Assembly (NCBI RefSeq): GCF_009733535.1
Contig: NZ_SMMI01000021.1
Location: 1-56,780, forward strand
Length of the DNA: 56,780 nucleotides
DNA from: Sphingobacterium endophyticum
GTDB lineage: Bacteria > Bacteroidota > Bacteroidia > Sphingobacteriales > Sphingobacteriaceae
Reading direction: 5' to 3'
The notes below the pieces were generated by a model. The model did not search any database, was not told where the DNA came from, and saw only the letters and a program-made list of their open reading frames with translations. The position numbers and the translations under genes were made by a program. Positions 8,934-17,989 of the stretch are shown one piece after another (position 1 is the first letter of the stretch; every line of letters starts with the position of its first letter).

Positions 8934-10331
8934 ATGAAGTCTCCAATTTTTGCCATTGTCGATATTGAAACTACGGGAGGATTTGCCTCTGCTAGTCAAA
9001 TTACTGAAATTGCAATCTATATATTTGATGGCAAAAAAATTGTTGATCAATATACTACCTTAATAAATCCAGAACAACCTATTCCCTTTCATATTCAGGC
9101 ATTAACTGGAATAACTGATGAAATGGTTAAGGATGCCCCTATTTTTTCTGATGTAGCTGAAGACATTTATCATATGCTCAACAATAGAGTTTTTGTTGCC
9201 CATAATGTTCATTTTGATTATTCCTTTATTCAAGCGTCATTAAAAAATTCAGGTTATGATTGGAAAGCTTCAAGATTATGTACCGTTAGGTTGTCGAGGA
9301 AAATTTTTCCAAATCAACCTTCCTATAGTTTAGGCAAGCTATGCCAATCCCTTGGAATAGAAATAAGGGATCGCCACAGAGCTCAAGGGGATGCGGAAGC
9401 AACCGTTATTTTGTTTCAAAAGTTATTTATTGCCGATCATGATCAACTAATAGATAAAACTCTTCAAGTTAAATCGAAAGAACAGCGGTTACCGACTCAT
9501 ATTCCCGCTGAACTTATCAATAAGTTACCAATCACTGCTGGAGTCTATTTATTTAAGAATGCTATTGGAAAGATTATTTATGTTGGCAAAGCAAATAATA
9601 TTAAAAAAAGGGTGATTTCGCATTTCACAGGCAACAATACCGGCCAAAGAAGGCAAAGTTTTATCAATGAAATATTTGAAATTGATTTTGAAGAAACAGG
9701 CACTGAATTAATGGCTTTATTAAAGGAATGCCATTTAATCAAAAAGAATTGGCCAATTTATAATCGAGCCTTAAAGAAATATGAACCAAAATATGGATTG
9801 TTAGATTATGAAGACCAGAATGGTTTTGTCCGATTGACAATTTGCCAGATTAAGAAAAACGTAAGACCTATACATTACTTTAATACAGTTCATGAATCAA
9901 CGCAATTATTATTGAAGTTGCAAAAGGAATTTGATTTAGATCTACGTTTTTGCGGATTTTTTAATAATCCACATGCCGTAAGAGAATCGAGAGAAATCTC
10001 GACTTTACAAACTGAATATCCAAATGTTGATGAATACAATGAAAAGGTAACACGAGCAATAGAATCACTAACGGAACATACAAAGAGCTTTCTAATATTA
10101 GATAAAGGTAGAGTGAGTTCTGAAAAAAGTTATGTTTATTATAAAGACAATAAGGTCCATGCAATAGGATTTATTGATAACGATTTAGAAATTCAGGATA
10201 TTGAAGAAATTATTGGCCAGGAGAATTTGGTTCTAAATAATTTTTACATGAATAATTTGGCAATAAATTATGCCAATCAATATCCAAACAAAGTTATTGT
10301 ATTAAAGGGCATGACTTTAGAAGAGTGTTAA
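8934..10331 (+). CDS. DEDDh exonuclease / GIY-YIG endonuclease fusion (DnaQ-UvrC-like)
   Basis: A 465-residue two-nuclease protein. Residues about 5-165 form a DnaQ-like 3'-5' exonuclease with Asp10/Glu12 in VDIETTGG, the VAHNVHFDYSF motif, and the HRAQGDAEA motif carrying the DEDDh histidine and last aspartate. Residues about 195-285 form a GIY-YIG domain (AGVYLFKNAIG, IIYVGKANNIKKRV, a glutamate-rich helix ETGTELMALLKE), similar to the N-terminus of UvrC/Cho. The rest is unassigned. This fusion is known in several phyla and is thought to act in DNA repair. Its last 15 bases overlap the end of dinB on the other strand. Confidence 0.9.
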   Translation: MKSPIFAIVDIETTGGFASASQITEIAIYIFDGKKIVDQYTTLINPEQPIPFHIQALTGITDEMVKDAPIFSDVAEDIYHMLNNRVFVAHNVHFDYSFIQASLKNSGYDWKASRLCTVRLSRKIFPNQPSYSLGKLCQSLGIEIRDRHRAQGDAEATVILFQKLFIADHDQLIDKTLQVKSKEQRLPTHIPAELINKLPITAGVYLFKNAIGKIIYVGKANNIKKRVISHFTGNNTGQRRQSFINEIFEIDFEETGTELMALLKECHLIKKNWPIYNRALKKYEPKYGLLDYEDQNGFVRLTICQIKKNVRPIHYFNTVHESTQLLLKLQKEFDLDLRFCGFFNNPHAVRESREISTLQTEYPNVDEYNEKVTRAIESLTEHTKSFLILDKGRVSSEKSYVYYKDNKVHAIGFIDNDLEIQDIEEIIGQENLVLNNFYMNNLAINYANQYPNKVIVLKGMTLEEC

Positions 10332-11387
10332 TTGATAACCTTCTTCCATGTTTGGTTCAAAATCATTGAAATTAGAAATAGTCACTCCAAGTAACCTGAC
10401 TCTTTTATCTTGCAAATCCAATTTTTCTAATAGCTCTAATGCCTGATCTTGAACAGTTTGCAGCTCATCAATTTTGTTAAAAAAAGTTCTACTTCTTGTA
10501 ATCTGAGTAAAATCAGAGAATTTAATTTTAAGAGTAATTGTCTTCCCGAATTTATCGGCTTTTTGGAGTCTTTTGAAGAGTTTATCAGAAATCCTTTTAA
10601 TTTCCTCGATCATATCTTCATACTGATGTAAGTCGGTTTCAAAGGTATCCTCCACTCCTATTGATTTACTAATTCTATTTGGTTTGACAGGTCTATTATC
10701 TTCTCCCCTAACAATTTGGTAAAAAAATTTTCCGGATTTTCCAAAATGCTGAACCATTTCCATTTCAGAAAATCTTTTTAAATCTAGGCCAGTAAAAATG
10801 CCCATTTGGTTCATTTTCTTGGCCGTTACTTTTCCGACACCGAAAAATTTATGTATAGGGAGTTTCTCAAGGAAAGCGACAATTTTAGAAGGCCCAATAA
10901 AAGTTAACCCATCAGGTTTGTTGAAATCTGAGGCGATTTTTGCTACGAATTTATTGACTGAAACTCCTGCTGATGCGGTTAATTGCAGTTCATTAGTGAT
11001 AGCATCTTTAATTTCTTTGGCAATTTCAATTGCAGATCCAATTCCCAATTTATCATCGGTTACATCTAAAAAAGCTTCGTCTAAAGATAAAGGTTCTATT
11101 AAATCAGTATATCGGCTGAAAATAGAGCGAATATGGTTGGACACTTCCTTATATACTTCAAATCTAGGAAATGTAAAAATTAATTCTGGGCATAATTTCA
11201 TTGCCATTCGAGAAGACATTGCAGATTTGACTCCATATTTACGAGCTTCGTAGCTTGCAGTAGCGACAACTCCCCTTCCGTCTGGCGAGCCCCCAACTGC
11301 TAATGGCTTTCCTCTGAATTCAGGAAAGTCACGCTGTTCTACAGAAGCATAGAATGCATCCATGTCAATATGAATGATCTTTCGCAT
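10317..11387 (-). CDS. dinB: DNA polymerase IV (Y family)
   Basis: A 356-residue translesion polymerase. Catalytic carboxylates are in the N-terminal IDMDAFYASVE (Asp8, Asp10) and SLDEAFLDVT (about 104-105). The helix-hairpin-helix segment (FGVGKVTAKKM) and the little-finger domain follow. The sequence ends EEGYQLTLF, a C-terminal stretch consistent with a beta-clamp-binding QLxLF peptide. The ATG is only 4 bases downstream of a TAnnTTTG element. It is convergent with the nuclease fusion, their stop ends overlapping by 15 bases. Confidence 0.96.
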   Translation of the reverse strand: MRKIIHIDMDAFYASVEQRDFPEFRGKPLAVGGSPDGRGVVATASYEARKYGVKSAMSSRMAMKLCPELIFTFPRFEVYKEVSNHIRSIFSRYTDLIEPLSLDEAFLDVTDDKLGIGSAIEIAKEIKDAITNELQLTASAGVSVNKFVAKIASDFNKPDGLTFIGPSKIVAFLEKLPIHKFFGVGKVTAKKMNQMGIFTGLDLKRFSEMEMVQHFGKSGKFFYQIVRGEDNRPVKPNRISKSIGVEDTFETDLHQYEDMIEEIKRISDKLFKRLQKADKFGKTITLKIKFSDFTQITRSRTFFNKIDELQTVQDQALELLEKLDLQDKRVRLLGVTISNFNDFEPNMEEGYQLTLF

Positions 11388-11391
11388 GATA

Positions 11392-11399
11392 CAAATGTA
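11392..11399 (-). promoter_or_regulatory. Candidate -7 element directly before dinB
   Basis: The minus strand reads TACATTTG, then four bases, then the dinB ATG. This exact TAnnTTTG match implies little or no 5' leader if used. Confidence 0.4.
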
Positions 11400-11530
11400 A
11401 TTATTTTAAAGAATTAGATGGCTTGCTTATCATTGTGTGAAGTTTCAATGATAATAAATACTGTATTAAACATCAATGTCAAGGTTAAGCAAAAATATGA
11501 GCCAAGAACCATTAACCCATGAAATTATAG

Positions 11531-11538
11531 TATCTTTG
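11531..11538 (+). promoter_or_regulatory. Candidate -7 element upstream of aguB
   Basis: TATCTTTG followed by CG is a classic Bacteroidota -7 sequence, 26 bases before the aguB ATG. The -33 region shows no clear TTG. Confidence 0.5.
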
Positions 11539-11564
11539 CGCCAAGATCATAAATATAATTTGAG

Positions 11565-12440
11565 ATGAGTAAAGTAAAAGTTGGTTTAGTTCAAATGTCT
11601 TGCGTAAAAGATAAACAAGCAAATTTGAATAAGGCTATAGAAAAAGTTCGTGAAGCCGCTGCTAAAGGCGCACAAATTGTTTGTTTACAAGAGCTATTTA
11701 CCTCTTTGTATTTCTGTGATGTAGAAGATTATGACAATTTTGAATTAGCGGAAGCTATTCCAGGTCCTTCTACAGATGCATTATCGGCTGTAGCAAAAGA
11801 GCTTGGCGTTGTCATTATTGCATCTTTATTCGAAAAAAGAACTCAAGGTTTATACCATAATACAACAGCTATATTAGATGCTGATGGTTCATATTTAGGA
11901 AAGTATCGCAAAATGCATATTCCAGATGATCCAGCATTTTATGAGAAATTCTATTTTACACCTGGAGATTTAGGATATAAAGTATTCAATACTAAATTTG
12001 GAAAAATAGGAGTATTAATTTGTTGGGATCAATGGTATCCAGAAGCTTCCCGAATTACTGCATTGATGGGCGCTGAAATTATGTTTTATCCTACTGCAAT
12101 CGGTTGGGCAACTGATCAAGATGAAGAAACAAATAAAGATCAATATAATGCATGGCAAACTATACAATGTTCACATGCTGTTGCAAACGGTGTTCCTGTG
12201 GTGTCAGTTAATCGTGTAGGATTTGAACAAGATGGTGCTATGAAGTTTTGGGGAGGTAGTTTTGTTGCTAACGCACAAGGGAAACTGCTTTACCTAGCAT
12301 CACATGATCAAGAAGAAGTTGAAGTTATTGAGATTGACTTAAATGAATCGGACTATTTCCGTAAGCATTGGCCATTCTTACGTGATAGACGTATTGAAAC
12401 TTATTCGCCAATTACTAAGAGATTTATTGACGAAGATTAA
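11565..12440 (+). CDS. aguB: N-carbamoylputrescine amidase
   Basis: A 291-residue nitrilase-superfamily amidase that hydrolyses N-carbamoylputrescine to putrescine, CO2 and ammonia. The Glu-Lys-Cys triad is visible as Glu43 (LQELF), Lys116 (YRKMHIPDD) and Cys153 (LICWDQWYPE). The QELFTSLYFC segment and the HIPDDPAFYEKFYFTPGD block fit this subfamily. Its pathway partner, agmatine deiminase, follows 79 bases downstream, which strongly supports the substrate assignment. A terminator-like hairpin lies between the two. Confidence 0.94.
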   Translation: MSKVKVGLVQMSCVKDKQANLNKAIEKVREAAAKGAQIVCLQELFTSLYFCDVEDYDNFELAEAIPGPSTDALSAVAKELGVVIIASLFEKRTQGLYHNTTAILDADGSYLGKYRKMHIPDDPAFYEKFYFTPGDLGYKVFNTKFGKIGVLICWDQWYPEASRITALMGAEIMFYPTAIGWATDQDEETNKDQYNAWQTIQCSHAVANGVPVVSVNRVGFEQDGAMKFWGGSFVANAQGKLLYLASHDQEEVEVIEIDLNESDYFRKHWPFLRDRRIETYSPITKRFIDED

Positions 12441-12461
12441 TTTGAAATAAAACTTATTGAT

Positions 12462-12497
12462 AGAACTATGCTTTCAAAAAAAGCATGGTTCTTTTAT
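12462..12497 (+). terminator. Hairpin between aguB and aguA (terminator or attenuator)
   Basis: AGAACTATGCTTT, loop CAAAA, AAAGCATGGTTCT (13 bp with one G-T pair), then TTT and an AT-rich stretch. It should reduce readthrough from aguB into aguA-porin. Confidence 0.65.
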
Positions 12498-12519
12498 AAT
12501 AAGTAATCGATAAGAAACT

Positions 12520-13581
12520 ATGAATTCAAACCTTTACGATATTAAAGATACTCCAAAAGCACAAGGATTTGTATTCCCTGCAGAATGGGAAGACCAAGAA
12601 GCACTTTGGTTGAGCTGGCCTCACAAAGAAGAATCCTGGCCAGGTAAAATTGATAGCATTTATGCTCCATATTGTGAATTCATCAAACTAGTTGCTGATG
12701 ATCAATTCGTTCGTATTAATGTTGCCAACGAGGAAATGAAAGCATTTGCGATTTCTCATATTGAAAATTCGAATGCTAAAATGGAAAATATTACTTTTCA
12801 TTTTAACCCTACCAATGATGCATGGTGCCGCGACCATGGTCCTGCATTTGTTATTAATAAAGAAACTGGTGAAAAAGCAATTGTAGATTGGGGTTATAAT
12901 GCATGGGGTGGTAAATATCCTCCCTATGACCTTGATGACGTAGTTCCTACAAAAATAGCAACAGAATTTGGGCTTAAATTATTTACCCCTCCAATCGTAA
13001 TGGAAGGTGGATCTGTAGAGTTTAATGGGAATGGAACAGTATTGACTACCACTGCATGTCTTTTAAATAAAAATCGTAATCCGCATTTAACAAAAGAACA
13101 AATAGAATCTTATTTGAAAGATTATTATGGGCAAGAGCAGGTATTATGGCTTGGTGATGGAATTGTAGGAGATGATACAGATGGACATATTGACGATATC
13201 ACTCGTTTTGTTTCAGAAGATACTGTTTTAACTGTTGTTGAAGAAGATCCAAATGATGAGAATTATGAATTATTACAAGAAAACCTTCATAATTTAAAAA
13301 ACATGAAACTTTCAGATGGTCGATCATTAAAAGTCATTGAACTACCAATGCCTAGACCGGTAGAATATGAGGATCAAAGATTACCAGCTTCTTATGCTAA
13401 TTTTTATATTGCAAACAAAGTAGTCATTGTTCCTATATTCAATGATAAAAATGACACCAAAGCCTTAGAAATAATTCAAAACTGTTTCCCTGACCGAAAA
13501 GTAATTGGGATAAATTCAGTTGACATTATTTGGGGTTTAGGAAGTTTTCACTGTTTAAGTCAACAAGAACCAACTATCTAA
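12520..13581 (+). CDS. aguA: Agmatine deiminase
   Basis: A 353-residue porphyromonas-type peptidyl-arginine-deiminase family enzyme converting agmatine to N-carbamoylputrescine. Landmarks are WLSWPHKEESWPG near the start, NDAWCRDHGP, EGGSVEFNGNGT, GDDTDGHIDDI and the C-terminal active site GSFHCLSQQEP with catalytic Cys345. Together with aguB it completes agmatine to putrescine. The porin gene begins 1 base after its stop, so the two are surely co-transcribed. Confidence 0.95.
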   Translation: MNSNLYDIKDTPKAQGFVFPAEWEDQEALWLSWPHKEESWPGKIDSIYAPYCEFIKLVADDQFVRINVANEEMKAFAISHIENSNAKMENITFHFNPTNDAWCRDHGPAFVINKETGEKAIVDWGYNAWGGKYPPYDLDDVVPTKIATEFGLKLFTPPIVMEGGSVEFNGNGTVLTTTACLLNKNRNPHLTKEQIESYLKDYYGQEQVLWLGDGIVGDDTDGHIDDITRFVSEDTVLTVVEEDPNDENYELLQENLHNLKNMKLSDGRSLKVIELPMPRPVEYEDQRLPASYANFYIANKVVIVPIFNDKNDTKALEIIQNCFPDRKVIGINSVDIIWGLGSFHCLSQQEPTI

Positions 13582-13582
13582 T

Positions 13583-14785
13583 ATGAAAATTACAAACTAC
13601 CTTAGTCTAGCTTTCTTATTTATTATTATTGGCCTAACCGTTGTTAATGCGCAAGAAAGGGATGACCGTGCTACAATTCTAAATTTTAAGGGTATCCAAT
13701 ATAAATCAAAGGATTCCTTATTTTATGCCAATTTTCGGTTCAGAATGCAAAATCGTTTAGGATTCAAGAATGAATTGAATGGACTTGATGACGGCAAGTT
13801 TGATGCGCGAATAAGAAGATTACGTATGCGTATGGACGGATACATCTATACACCCAAGATATCATATTCAGTTCAGTTAGCCTTTACTAGAAGTGATCAG
13901 GATTTTGACGATACGGGAATTCCAAATATCGTTCGTGATGCTGTTGTATTTTATAATTTTACCGATGATTTTTACATTTCATTTGGTCAGAATAAATTAC
14001 CAGGAAATAGACAGCGGGTAAATTCTTCAGGACAGTTGCAATTTGCGGATCGTTCTTTAGTAAATGAAAATTTCACATTAGATAGGGATTTCGGTATATC
14101 TTTTAATTTGAGTAAAAAAATTGGGGATATGCCATTCAATGCAAAAGCTGCAATTTCAACAGGTGAAGGTCGTGCTGCGGCTTCTACAGATCCGGGATTG
14201 GCATACACAGGACGTGTTGAAGTTCTTCCTCTAGGAAAATTCACAAATGACAATGACTACCAAGAAGGTGATTTAGAGCGTGAAGAAACTCCAAAGATCT
14301 CAATTGGTGCTGGTTATAGTTATAACGATAAAACAAAGAGAGAAGCTGGACAATTAGGAAGATTTGTGAAAAATCCTTTTACCTTCAAAACGGCCTTTGC
14401 AGATGCTATGTTCAAATATGCGGGTTTTGCTTATCAGGCGGAGTATATGAGACGTGATGTCGACAATCCATTCAACGTAACAGATGAAGACGATCCTCAA
14501 GAAACTTTCGCCTATAAAGGTTGGGGTGTAAACCAACAAGTATCTTATCTATTAAATCATGGATACGAAGTTGCTGGTCGATACACATACGTCATGCCAC
14601 ATAAAGATATTCAGGTATTTGAACAGCAGACCGAAGTCATGGAAATAGGTCTAACTAAATATATGAAAGCCCATAGGCTTAAATTCCAATTAAATGGAAC
14701 ATATACATTTAAGGATGGTTATTTCAACAATAATAATGATAAAAGTTCCTGGGGAGCCATGTTTCAAGTGGAGCTAGGAATATAA
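13583..14785 (+). CDS. Outer-membrane porin, OprP/OprO-like
   Basis: A 400-residue predicted beta-barrel with a signal peptide (cleavage near VNAQ). It has many alternating aromatic/polar strands and the block FDARIRRLRMRMDGYI, typical of the phosphate-selective porin O/P family. The C-terminus (WGAMFQVELGI) is strand-like. The gene starts 1 base after aguA. The family name suggests anion uptake, but the operon raises the possibility of a polyamine-related substrate; this is only inference from position. Confidence 0.82.
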   Translation: MKITNYLSLAFLFIIIGLTVVNAQERDDRATILNFKGIQYKSKDSLFYANFRFRMQNRLGFKNELNGLDDGKFDARIRRLRMRMDGYIYTPKISYSVQLAFTRSDQDFDDTGIPNIVRDAVVFYNFTDDFYISFGQNKLPGNRQRVNSSGQLQFADRSLVNENFTLDRDFGISFNLSKKIGDMPFNAKAAISTGEGRAAASTDPGLAYTGRVEVLPLGKFTNDNDYQEGDLEREETPKISIGAGYSYNDKTKREAGQLGRFVKNPFTFKTAFADAMFKYAGFAYQAEYMRRDVDNPFNVTDEDDPQETFAYKGWGVNQQVSYLLNHGYEVAGRYTYVMPHKDIQVFEQQTEVMEIGLTKYMKAHRLKFQLNGTYTFKDGYFNNNNDKSSWGAMFQVELGI

Positions 14786-14798
14786 AAAGGATAAAATT

Positions 14799-14835
14799 AA
14801 GAAGGGTGATCAGAAATGGTCACCTTCTTATTTTG
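14799..14835 (+). terminator. Terminator of the aguA-porin unit
   Basis: AAGAAGGGTGATC, loop AGAAAT, GGTCACCTTCTT: a stem of about 12 bp with one bulged G, followed by ATTTTG. Confidence 0.75.
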
Positions 14836-14902
14836 TATGCATTTTGGCATAAAATTGCATCATGCATATAAGAATCATTATATTTAAAGCTTAATTAGAA
14901 CA

Positions 14903-16021
14903 ATGAAATATTATATTATAGCAGGAGAAACATCTGGAGATTTACATGGGGCAAACTTGATTAAAGCTCTTAAAATAGAAGATCCGGATGCTGAATTTTA
15001 TATTGTAGGTGGAGACCAAATGCAAGAAGCCTCTGGTAATCCGGTTTTGATTCATACCTCAGAGATGGCATTTATGGGGTTTGTAGAAGTTCTAATGAAT
15101 CTAAAAAGTATAGCCAAAAACCTTAAAAAAGTAAAGGCTGATATATTAAAGGTTCAACCTGACACCGTGGTACTTATTGATTTCCCTGGATTTAACATGA
15201 AAATTGCTGAATATGCTAAGAAACTGGGCATAAAGGTAAATTATTATATATCACCAAAAATCTGGGCTTGGAATCAAAAAAGAGTTTACAAAATCAAGAA
15301 ATTGGTTGATCATATGTTCTGTATCCTTCCATTTGAAGTAAAATTTTATAAGCAATTCCATTACCATGTAGATTATGTTGGCAATCCCCTATTGGATGCA
15401 ATTTCTACCTATAAATTTCAACCTGATTTTAGAGAAAAGAATGGTTTAGATGAAAGTCCAATAATAGCACTTCTTCCTGGTAGCCGTAAAATGGAAATTG
15501 AACATTTACTTCCAGAAATGGTAGGATTATACGATAGATTTCCAAGACATCAGTTTGTTATTGCCGGAGCTCCAAATTTTGATATTAGTCTATACCAAAG
15601 ATATATTGGAGACTATGATATTAAAGTTGTTTTTGACCAAACTTATGACTTGCTAAAAAATGCTGAAGCTGCAGCTGTAACCAGTGGTACTGCTACTCTT
15701 GAAACAGCTTTATTAAGAATTCCTCAGGTAGTTGTCTATAAGGCAAATCCGATTACGGTTATGATTGCCAGGAAATTAGTAAAGGTTAAATTCATATCCT
15801 TAGTAAACTTAATTAATGACTACCTTTCTGTCATTGAACTTATCCAAGGTGAATGTACTACAGGGAATATTGCAGATGAATTAGGAAGATTGATATCTGA
15901 CCCAAAACATAGAGCAAGTGTTTTAGAAAACTATGATATTCTACATGAAAAAATGGGCACACCAGGTGCATCCGAAAAAACTGCAAAATTGATTGTTAAG
16001 TATATGCAAGGAAATAGTTAA
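14903..16021 (+). CDS. lpxB: Lipid-A-disaccharide synthase
   Basis: A 372-residue GT19 glycosyltransferase joining UDP-2,3-diacylglucosamine and lipid X to form the lipid A disaccharide at the inner membrane. Family blocks are AGETSGDLHGANL, GGDQMQ, MGFVEVL, IDFPGFNMKIA, YYISPKIWAWNQKRV, NPLLD, LLPGSRKMEIEHLLP and TSGTATLE. Full length. Its stop codon forms the loop of the following terminator hairpin. The usual early lpx genes are not nearby. Confidence 0.96.
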   Translation: MKYYIIAGETSGDLHGANLIKALKIEDPDAEFYIVGGDQMQEASGNPVLIHTSEMAFMGFVEVLMNLKSIAKNLKKVKADILKVQPDTVVLIDFPGFNMKIAEYAKKLGIKVNYYISPKIWAWNQKRVYKIKKLVDHMFCILPFEVKFYKQFHYHVDYVGNPLLDAISTYKFQPDFREKNGLDESPIIALLPGSRKMEIEHLLPEMVGLYDRFPRHQFVIAGAPNFDISLYQRYIGDYDIKVVFDQTYDLLKNAEAAAVTSGTATLETALLRIPQVVVYKANPITVMIARKLVKVKFISLVNLINDYLSVIELIQGECTTGNIADELGRLISDPKHRASVLENYDILHEKMGTPGASEKTAKLIVKYMQGNS

Positions 16022-16037
16022 ACTATTTCCTTTTTTT
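16008..16037 (+). terminator. Terminator overlapping the lpxB stop codon
   Basis: AAGGAAATAGT, loop TAA, ACTATTTCCTT (11-bp perfect stem) followed by five more T residues. The three-base loop is the lpxB stop codon itself. Confidence 0.85.
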
Positions 16038-16065
16038 ATTGTCCTAATAGAAGGAGGAAACTGTA

Positions 16066-16692
16066 ATGAAATATATATTAAGTGTCATTTTATTGTTCGG
16101 AGCGATCTTGTCGAATGCTCAAGAAGTTCAACATATATCGCGATTAGAACTTGGCAAAAAAGAAAAAAAGAGTTTTAATAGAGGGGATTCATCAATGGTC
16201 TTAAAAATAGACACATTGATTATGAAGGATAAGTCCAAATTGGAATTTTATGCGAAGAAAGATGTTAAGTTAGAAGTTGGTTATGCTGAAATAGGAAAAA
16301 ATGCTGTAATCACCGGCCAAGATAGTAAGAACAATGCTACAAACATTGATTTGGATATTAACATCAATAAATTAGGATCTCTATTTGTAATTGCGAGAGG
16401 AATAGATGCCTTCAATGGCACAAAAACATTCCCAAATGGCAACGGTGGTAAAGTTGTCATCAGCTACGATCCAGCGGGTATCACACCCCAAACAAAAGAT
16501 AAGAAAGCAACAAATTATTTATTTGTCGATGTTCAACCTGGTGGTTTAAGAGTAAATCCTACAAGTGAGATTGGACAAATTTATAGCAGGATTTCAATGT
16601 CTCAACCTGGATTGCGGGGGATGCCCCAAGGCCAGATTTATTCTGGATCACCTGGAAATGAAGGTAGCTTTGAATTGAAAGCTAAGGAATAA
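16066..16692 (+). CDS. Secreted protein of unknown function
   Basis: 208 residues with a clear signal peptide (MKYILSVILLFGAILSNA-Q). The mature part alternates short strands and charged segments, then ends in a glycine/proline/serine-rich tail (SQPGLRGMPQGQIYSGSPG). No family recognised. It has terminators on both sides, so it is likely monocistronic. The beta-rich mature region would fit an envelope-associated domain, but this is a guess. Confidence 0.75.
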   Translation: MKYILSVILLFGAILSNAQEVQHISRLELGKKEKKSFNRGDSSMVLKIDTLIMKDKSKLEFYAKKDVKLEVGYAEIGKNAVITGQDSKNNATNIDLDININKLGSLFVIARGIDAFNGTKTFPNGNGGKVVISYDPAGITPQTKDKKATNYLFVDVQPGGLRVNPTSEIGQIYSRISMSQPGLRGMPQGQIYSGSPGNEGSFELKAKE

Positions 16693-16716
16693 AATTCCGG
16701 AAGAACAAAAATATTT

Positions 16717-16748
16717 AAAAGGTCAGGATATTTCCTGGCCTTTTTGTT
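16717..16748 (+). terminator. Terminator after the 208-residue secreted protein
   Basis: AAAAGGTCAGG, 6-base loop, CCTGGCCTTTT (one G-T pair), then TTTG. Confidence 0.85.
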
Positions 16749-16810
16749 TAAAAACACGAGGCACTGAATCAAAGATCCAATGCCTACTAGGTTAGTGTTA
16801 AAAGAAAAAG

Positions 16811-17986
16811 TTAAACTAGATCTATAACCCGTGTTTCTTTTTTTATCTTGTTAATTTTTATCTGCAAAAGAATTATAGATGCTATGAATGTTATTGTAGC
16901 AATCACCGTTAATCCAATTATTGAATTTTGAACATATTCTGCGGATCCTTTTTCAATTAATAGAGTCCTAAATATTTGCAAGTAATGCGTTAAAGGAATC
17001 ATTTTCGCAATTCCTACAACCCATTCAGGCATTTGACTCAATGGCCAAGTAAATCCACTTAATATAAAACTAGGTGTGGCAATAACCATCAGGATTTCTG
17101 TAGCTTTTAATTGAGAAGGAATTGCAATACTTACCAAAATACCAATAAAACTTACAGCCAATAAGAAAAGAAAAGTAGACCCAATAAATGCCCATCCATT
17201 AATGGAAAGTGGCATTCGGTACCAGATTGAGAATAGGTAATATAAAACGAATATTAACAAAGACATTAATATATATGGAAGTATTTTTACTAAAATCAGT
17301 ATAAATACATTGTTTGATTTTTTTACCAATTCACTAAATGTTCCCTTTTCAAATTCAGAGGAAAAGCTCAAAGCTAAACCCAACATCATTACTTGTTGCA
17401 AAACAGTCAATAGAACTCCAGGAAGCATAAAATACAAGTAGTTTCCACTTCGGATATTCTGTTTAATCATGGTAATCTTAAAGGGTTCATATTGCTTAGA
17501 TGCAACAAACTCAGGAACACCTTTTTTTTGCTGAGCTTTAATCTGTACACCGGCTTTTAATGTAGAAGCGGCAACATTTACCGCCATCATTGCATAGTTT
17601 GATGTCAAAGTATTTGAAGCATTGACAAATAATGTTAATTCTGTGGATCTATTATAATTAATGTCGGATGAAAAATTCCTAGGAATCTGAACTACCACAG
17701 TCGATTCTGTTTTCATCGCCTCTTCCTTTGCCTGAAAAGGATCATTAAGGACCTTAGCAACATAAATCACCTCGCTTTCAGAGAACATATCTATCAATTG
17801 TCTACTTAATGGGCTCCTGTCCTCATCTACCACTATTATCGGTAAATGAGTTACTTTTCCTTTTTTATAAACTCCACCCACCAAAACGCCATACAAAACG
17901 GGAGCACCCAGAAAAAGAACCAGAAGGACCTTATTTTGGAAAAACAGGCGAAATTCTCTTTTTATCAAACTCCAAAAATTTTTCAT
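16811..17986 (-). CDS. ABC-2 type transporter permease
   Basis: 391 residues with one N-terminal membrane helix (about 20-40) and a large extracytoplasmic domain to about residue 185. About five membrane helices follow in the C-terminal half, the layout of the ABC2_membrane_3/YhgE-like permeases. It is the third gene of a tolC-hlyD-permease set on the minus strand, 3 bases after the hlyD-like gene. No ATP-binding subunit is encoded nearby, so either an unlinked ATPase is used or energy coupling differs. Probable role: export of a toxic or lipophilic compound across both membranes. Confidence 0.88.
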   Translation of the reverse strand: MKNFWSLIKREFRLFFQNKVLLVLFLGAPVLYGVLVGGVYKKGKVTHLPIIVVDEDRSPLSRQLIDMFSESEVIYVAKVLNDPFQAKEEAMKTESTVVVQIPRNFSSDINYNRSTELTLFVNASNTLTSNYAMMAVNVAASTLKAGVQIKAQQKKGVPEFVASKQYEPFKITMIKQNIRSGNYLYFMLPGVLLTVLQQVMMLGLALSFSSEFEKGTFSELVKKSNNVFILILVKILPYILMSLLIFVLYYLFSIWYRMPLSINGWAFIGSTFLFLLAVSFIGILVSIAIPSQLKATEILMVIATPSFILSGFTWPLSQMPEWVVGIAKMIPLTHYLQIFRTLLIEKGSAEYVQNSIIGLTVIATITFIASIILLQIKINKIKKETRVIDLV

Positions 17987-17989
17987 GGT

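Noticed and set aside
10798..11253. 151-codon open frame on the plus strand opposite dinB
   Set aside because: It lies entirely within the well-supported dinB gene and its translation shows no recognisable features.
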